Shown in pieces: positions 60,485-64,000 of a DNA stretch of 64,000 nucleotides. Source of the stretch: Prevotella lacticifex (GTDB lineage: Bacteria > Bacteroidota > Bacteroidia > Bacteroidales > Bacteroidaceae); contig NZ_BPTV01000002.1 in assembly GCF_019973375.1 (NCBI RefSeq), positions 1-64,000 on the forward strand. The letters are read 5' to 3'. Every line of letters begins with the position of its first letter. Within the stretch, counting starts at the first letter, position 1. Both the position numbers and the translations under genes were made by a program. The notes below the pieces were generated by a model, which did no database searches, was not told where the DNA came from, and saw only the letters and a list, made by a program, of their open reading frames with translations.

Positions 60485-61522
60485 TTACTTATTCAGCACC
60501 TTCTTTGATGTGCCGTCGCTGTAACGCTCGATGACAACACCCTTATAATCCTTAGCCACAGCCTGACCGGAGAGGTTATAGTACATTGTGGCACCAGCTT
60601 TCTTCGCAGCTGCAACGTTGTCAATCTTGTTGACCTCACCGTTGTTCTCGCGGATGTCGAAGAAGTTCTTCCATCCATTGGCCTGGCGGTAAGCGTCTAC
60701 CTTACCAACGGGAACGTAGAGAGGCACATTCAAATATGTAGCATTGGTAAACTCAGGATCGAAGAGAGTAGGATCTTCGATGTCGGAGATGATGGTTATG
60801 AAGTTGTTGTCCCTCGGGAAAGCATTAGTTTTCAAGCTGGCTCCGAGCTCAAGGACCTTGATCGAATCGACATTTGTTGAGGTATCAAAAGGCCGACCCA
60901 CATACAAGTAATCAAGGATATCACCGCTCAAAAGCCACCAACCGGTACGTAAAGAATTCTCAGAATCTTCGATAATAACGCGCTTAAGCTTGGGGCAACC
61001 ACCCAAAGCTTGGTCGCCAAGAAGAGTCATGTTACTTCTCACAGTGAACTCAGGACCAAAAGAACTGCAGCCGTAGAATGCACTATAATCAATGACCGTC
61101 ACAGAGTCAGGTATAGATACATTCTCGAGTGATTTGCAGTAATAGAAGCAAGTGCTTGGAATCTTTGTTAAACTATCTGGAAGATCAACATGAGTCAGCA
61201 ACGAACAGTACTGAAATACGCCGGATGGCAATTCCTTGATGGTGTTAGGCAGAGAGACTGAAGTCAGACTATCACTGCCGCTAAAGGCCTTATCAGCAAC
61301 ACCTACAACGGTGAACGTCCTGCCCTTGTAAGTGAAACTTGCAGGAACGACAACCTTACCTTTATAATAGGCAGTAACGTTCTCTGTACTTGGATCGGCC
61401 ACAGTAGCCGTCTGGTCGGTGAGATTAAGATTGTAGTACACGCTGTCGACCATGACATCGTAGGCGTTGGCAGTGATGCACATAAACAACAGCACGAATG
61501 CGCTAAGTAATTTTGTTTTCAT
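60485..61522 (-). CDS. BspA-like leucine-rich-repeat secreted protein
   Basis: A 345-residue exported protein. The signal peptide is at 1-20 ('LFMCITANA'). Five to six LRR_5 (Treponema/BspA-type) repeats lie at about 70-240, e.g. 'VADKAFSGSDSLTSVSLPNT', 'IKELPSGVFQYCSLLTHVDL', 'STCFYYCKSLENVSIPDSVT'. The tail from about residue 295 ('GATMYYNLSGQAVAKDYKGV', ending 'SKKVLNK') matches the type IX-like tails of neighbouring secreted proteins. BspA proteins bind host matrix proteins or other cells; the partner here is unknown. It is a single gene with a strong terminator. Confidence 0.85.
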   Translation of the reverse strand: MKTKLLSAFVLLFMCITANAYDVMVDSVYYNLNLTDQTATVADPSTENVTAYYKGKVVVPASFTYKGRTFTVVGVADKAFSGSDSLTSVSLPNTIKELPSGVFQYCSLLTHVDLPDSLTKIPSTCFYYCKSLENVSIPDSVTVIDYSAFYGCSSFGPEFTVRSNMTLLGDQALGGCPKLKRVIIEDSENSLRTGWWLLSGDILDYLYVGRPFDTSTNVDSIKVLELGASLKTNAFPRDNNFITIISDIEDPTLFDPEFTNATYLNVPLYVPVGKVDAYRQANGWKNFFDIRENNGEVNKIDNVAAAKKAGATMYYNLSGQAVAKDYKGVVIERYSDGTSKKVLNK

Positions 61523-62030
61523 AAGCTTTGTATTTAAGTTAAAATGTTATTATCTCCTGTACCATTGGACAAAAAAAGACGTGGATGACAGATAGTCTAT
61601 CCTTGTCTCAGGCCTTCGCATTGCCAACATACAGGATAGGCAACACGTCAGCCACGCCATGGGATATTATACAGTTGTCTTTCGACATGGAGATAATACA
61701 CCACTCGTGGACATTCAGTTGCCGTATCTTCTGTATGTTTTCAAGAGTTGCGAAGTCTGAGACAAGAAGATAACGTTCCAAAACGTCCTTTGAGCTCGGG
61801 GCCACGAAACACGCGTGTTCCATTCGGCCGGGAGTATCAATTCCAACGAAAATTTGAACAGTCGAACACAGAGTATTCTCCTATTCGGGTGCAAAGTAAA
61901 GAAGATTTTTTCAATCCTGCAACTTTTTTAAAGGAAAATTAGAATATAATTTCGTTACATAAACATGGTATTCCTTTGAACAGCGGGCAGAGTTAATGAT
62001 TCCTTTGCAGGAGCGGGTAGGCAGAAATAG

Positions 62031-62245
62031 GGCCGTCCGGTCGGTCGTCAGACCGAATCTCTGAAATTTCTTTTATTCGGACAGTCATATATTTATCCAA
62101 TATCCGCGACGGCCCTACCCATCAAAATACTATGTAAACCACTGATACTGTGTCACTTGCAGCACTCAGCCGCCGTAGGGGTGGGGTTTATCCCCACCCT
62201 AGCTGCTTAGGGGTATTTACTTTTATTCTCGTCCGTCGCTGCTAG
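62031..62245. repeat. 215-bp dispersed element, copy 1
   Basis: Runs from GGCCGTCCGGTCGGTC through AGACCGAATCTCTGAAATTT, TCGGACAGTCATATATTTAT, CCAATATCCGCGACGGC, ACTATGTAAACCACTGATA and CACTTGCAGCACTC. Copy 2 begins exactly 309 bases later. A partial copy lies at 21651-21790. Confidence 0.85.
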
Positions 62246-62339
62246 GGCTGGGATAAACCCAGCCCCTACGGCGGTTAGATGCAACACATTGATAACCAAC
62301 AAGTTGTTAGCGTGTTCCACTTGCAGGGGCGGCCCTCGT

Positions 62340-62555
62340 GGCCGTCCGGTCGGTCAACAGACCGAATCTCTGAAATTTCTTTTATTCGGACAGTCATATA
62401 TTTATCCAATATCCGCGACGGCACCTATCCCATCAAAATACTATGTAAACCACTGATATTAAGTCACTTGCAGCACTCGCCCGTAGGGTTGGGTTTATCC
62501 CCACCCTACCAGCTGCGGGTTTCTACCGTGATTATCGTCCGTCGCTGAGAAAGGT
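62340..62555. repeat. 215-bp dispersed element, copy 2
   Basis: Same order of words as copy 1, nearly identical for the first 120 bases and more diverged towards the end (GGGTTGGGTTTATCCCCACC). Confidence 0.85.
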
Positions 62556-63033
62556 ATAAACCGACCCCTATTTCCACAAAAGAAGTATATTTCACTACCA
62601 GCCCCGACGGGGCTGAATCGTCAATAACCCCGGACTAAGCGAGCGAAAGCAAGCGCAGTCCGGGGATCATAGATGCCGATAAACATTCAGTCAGTGCCTC
62701 GAAGACGCACAATAGCACGGAGTGCGCAAAAGCAAATATGTTTCTGCGCGTTTCGCTATTCAACCTCTTCGAGGCTGGTCGTGGATTTCTTGCGTCCACG
62801 TTCTACCCCAGACTGCGGTCGCTGCGCTCCCTTAGTCTGGGGTTATTGAGAATTAAACCCCGTCGGGGGCATTGCGAGAGAAAATTATCCACGAGGCAGT
62901 AGGATGGGGATAAACCCCACCCATACTGGTGGCTGAATGCAGCAACATGTTAATTATCAATGTGTTGCATGTATCATTCTTGCATGAGGTGTCTGTGTGA
63001 TGCAAGTAGATTCTATGAAGGTACAGCCATCCA

Positions 63034-63260
63034 CGCGGCATCAGCGGTTTTCCTGGTTTTCCTTGCCGTGATGCAAGCCTGAGGAACGAAGGCTGTTTCT
63101 TTCCGGTTCCGGCGGGCCGAAGCTTGCTTCGAAGCAAACGGCACCGGAAAGAAACAGAGGGCACAGCCCTTGCATCACGGCAATGGTTTTTACCGGTTTT
63201 TGTCGAATAAAGATGCCATTTCCCGGCTTCGCGTTCTTTGCGGCTTGGCGAGAGAAAATC
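63034..63260. repeat. Long-hairpin element, copy 1
   Basis: It folds back on itself in three stacked stems: TTGCCGTGATGCAAG (63063-63077) with its complement at 63169-63183; CTGTTTCTTTCCGGT (63093-63107) with 63143-63157; and an apical palindrome TTGCTTCGAAGCAA (63124-63137). Flanks carry GGTTTTCCTGGTTTT and a similar GGTTTTTACCGGTTTTT. Copy 2 follows at 63498. Confidence 0.85.
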
Positions 63261-63497
63261 ACCAACGAGGCAGTAGGATTGGGATAACCTCACCCTTACG
63301 CAGATGCGTGCAACACATTAATTATCAGTGGATTTCCGACGTGAACCATTGGCAGGGGCGGACAGGTAGGGTTAAGGGCCGTCCGCAAACAACGGACAAA
63401 TAAAATCTGACCAACAAAAAAAAGCCGAGATTCGGTCGAAAGACCGAATAAAAACGTATTAATTTGCCTTTTCGAGGCAAACAGACTGAGTAAAAAT

Positions 63498-63725
63498 CGC
63501 GGCGTCAGCGGTTTTCCTGGTTTTCCTTGCCGTGATGCAAGCCTGAGGAACGAAGGCTGTTTCTTTCCGGTGCCGGCGGGCCGAAACTTGCTTCGAAGCA
63601 CGACGGCACCGGAAAGAAACAGAGGGCACAGCCCTTGCATCACGGCAATGGTTTTACCGGTTTTTGTTGGAAAAAGATGCCATTTCCTGGCTTTGCGTTC
63701 TTTGCGGCTTTGCGAGAAAAAAATC
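63498..63725. repeat. Long-hairpin element, copy 2
   Basis: Direct copy, 464 bases after copy 1, with more than 90% of bases the same by eye. The stems are kept. In the middle stem, GTTCC of copy 1 is GTGCC here, which pairs one base further (CCGGTGCCG with CGGCACCGG). Confidence 0.85.
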
Positions 63726-63776
63726 AGAATAGAAATGTATGTTTTATTGAAAAGTGATGAAATTAGGAAAAAATGA

Positions 63777-63817
63777 CCATAGCCAAGGTTTCCCACATTG
63801 AGAATCCTTGGCTATGG
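63777..63817 (-). terminator. Terminator of the gene entering from the right edge
   Basis: A perfect 12-bp stem, CCATAGCCAAGG with CCTTGGCTATGG, around a 17-base loop; on the minus strand it is followed by TCATTTTTTCC. Confidence 0.8.
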
Positions 63818-63900
63818 CCATAAACCTAATAGCTGTCAGCGAGATGGTCACACGACGACTGGTCATAGGCCATATAATCTAAGCCAACGGCTCAGCGGAA

Positions 63901-64000
63901 CTACATATTGTCGCAGTGCTCATTCATATCGCGGGCGACCTTCTCACCCTTCTTCAGCTCACGGGCCTGATAGCCGAACTTTGGGAATGTGGCCTCGAGT
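63901..64000 (-). CDS. C-terminal end of an unidentified protein, cut by window edge
   Basis: The minus strand from the edge reads in one frame 'LEATFPKFGYQARELKKGEK' and 'VARDMNEHCDNM', then TAG at 63903-63901. The codon use and a good terminator 84 bases downstream support a real gene. The 32 visible residues are too few to name a family. Confidence 0.6.
   Translation of the reverse strand, partial: LEATFPKFGYQARELKKGEKVARDMNEHCDNM

Larger units (their letters stand above)
61523..63776. other. 2.2-kb gene-poor region made of dispersed repeats
   Basis: No convincing gene is seen. A 71-codon minus-strand frame (61608-61823, 'KIRQLNVHEWCIISMSKDNC') looks protein-like but has no family or promoter that I can support. 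From 62031 on, the DNA is a mosaic: two copies of a 215-bp element, hairpins built on AGCCCCGACGGGGCT (about 62589), CCCCGGACT/AGTCCGGGG (about 62612-62664) and CCCCAGACT/AGTCTGGGG (about 62807-62845), the palindrome-like GCAACACATT..AATGTGTTGC (several times), and two copies of a 228-bp hairpin element. Confidence 0.7.

Noticed and set aside
61608..61823. 71-codon minus-strand frame upstream of the BspA-like gene
   Set aside because: The sequence looks protein-like, but there is no recognisable family, promoter or partner; kept only as a note in the region entry.
63296..63796. 166-codon open frame on the minus strand (and a similar one at 62853-63293)
   Set aside because: Both are made of the hairpin element and other dispersed repeats, and the two copies of the element are read in different frames, so they are not conserved proteins.

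Overview
The window reads as chromosome of a Bacteroidota bacterium, most likely Prevotella or a close relative (inference). The evidence is: promoters with the Bacteroidota -7 box TAnnTTTG upstream of most transcription units; a TamL lipoprotein instead of a classical TamA; DUF4827, DUF5103 (type IX secretion plug) and DUF1015 genes; a BspA-like leucine-rich protein; and several secreted proteins with type IX-like C-terminal tails.

Layout. 1-9.3 kb is a worn accessory region. It holds a 5'-cut IS1380-type transposase, a free methionine sulfoxide reductase, a broken recD2 helicase gene, an AraC/HXXEE divergent pair, a thioredoxin, a collapsed ACT-domain gene, an FMN-binding protein, a LysE exporter, a second small piece of recD2 with its promoter, and a frameshifted flavin reductase. 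9.27-12.35 kb is an insertion sequence (35-bp inverted repeats) carrying a second, IS4-like element inserted in the last codons of its transposase (32-bp inverted repeats, 9-bp target duplication). 12.5-17.7 kb is an AraC regulator divergent from a TolC/EmrA/EmrB-type efflux operon. 18.2-27.1 kb has two related large secreted proteins (702 and 1482 aa) around a 2.3-kb repeat-rich stretch with a BRO-N remnant and an array of ATAG words phased every 10 bp. 27.4-29.7 kb has a YihY/BrkB membrane protein, a second methionine sulfoxide reductase and tRNA-Ser(CGA).

29.9-46.3 kb is a dense housekeeping block on the minus strand: fabG, an rluA-type pseudouridine synthase, tamB and tamL (overlapping), then a sugar-nucleotidyltransferase, a DHH phosphoesterase, a DUF4827 lipoprotein, glmM, DUF1015, yigZ and the type IX plug gene. 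The plug gene's 3' end has been copied three more times in a 53-bp tandem array. 46.6-61.5 kb holds a lytic-transglycosylase-like protein, a secreted coiled-coil protein, a uvrA variant lacking half of its first zinc module, an acyltransferase/glycosyltransferase-like membrane pair, Bacteroidota-specific small proteins, a secreted protein next to a membrane-bound TPR-AraC regulator, and a BspA-like protein. 61.5-63.9 kb has no convincing gene and is built almost wholly of repeats, including two copies of a 228-bp element that folds into a long hairpin. A partial gene runs off the right edge.

How parts fit: the plug protein belongs to the type IX export machinery that would carry the four tailed secreted proteins; TamL/TamB serve the outer membrane; GlmM and the nucleotidyltransferase feed envelope sugar metabolism. 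No complete new defence or biosynthetic system was found. The most unusual signals are repeat structures: the nested IS, the gene-end tandem array, the 10-bp phased array, the 22-bp near-palindromic arrays at two sites, and the hairpin elements.
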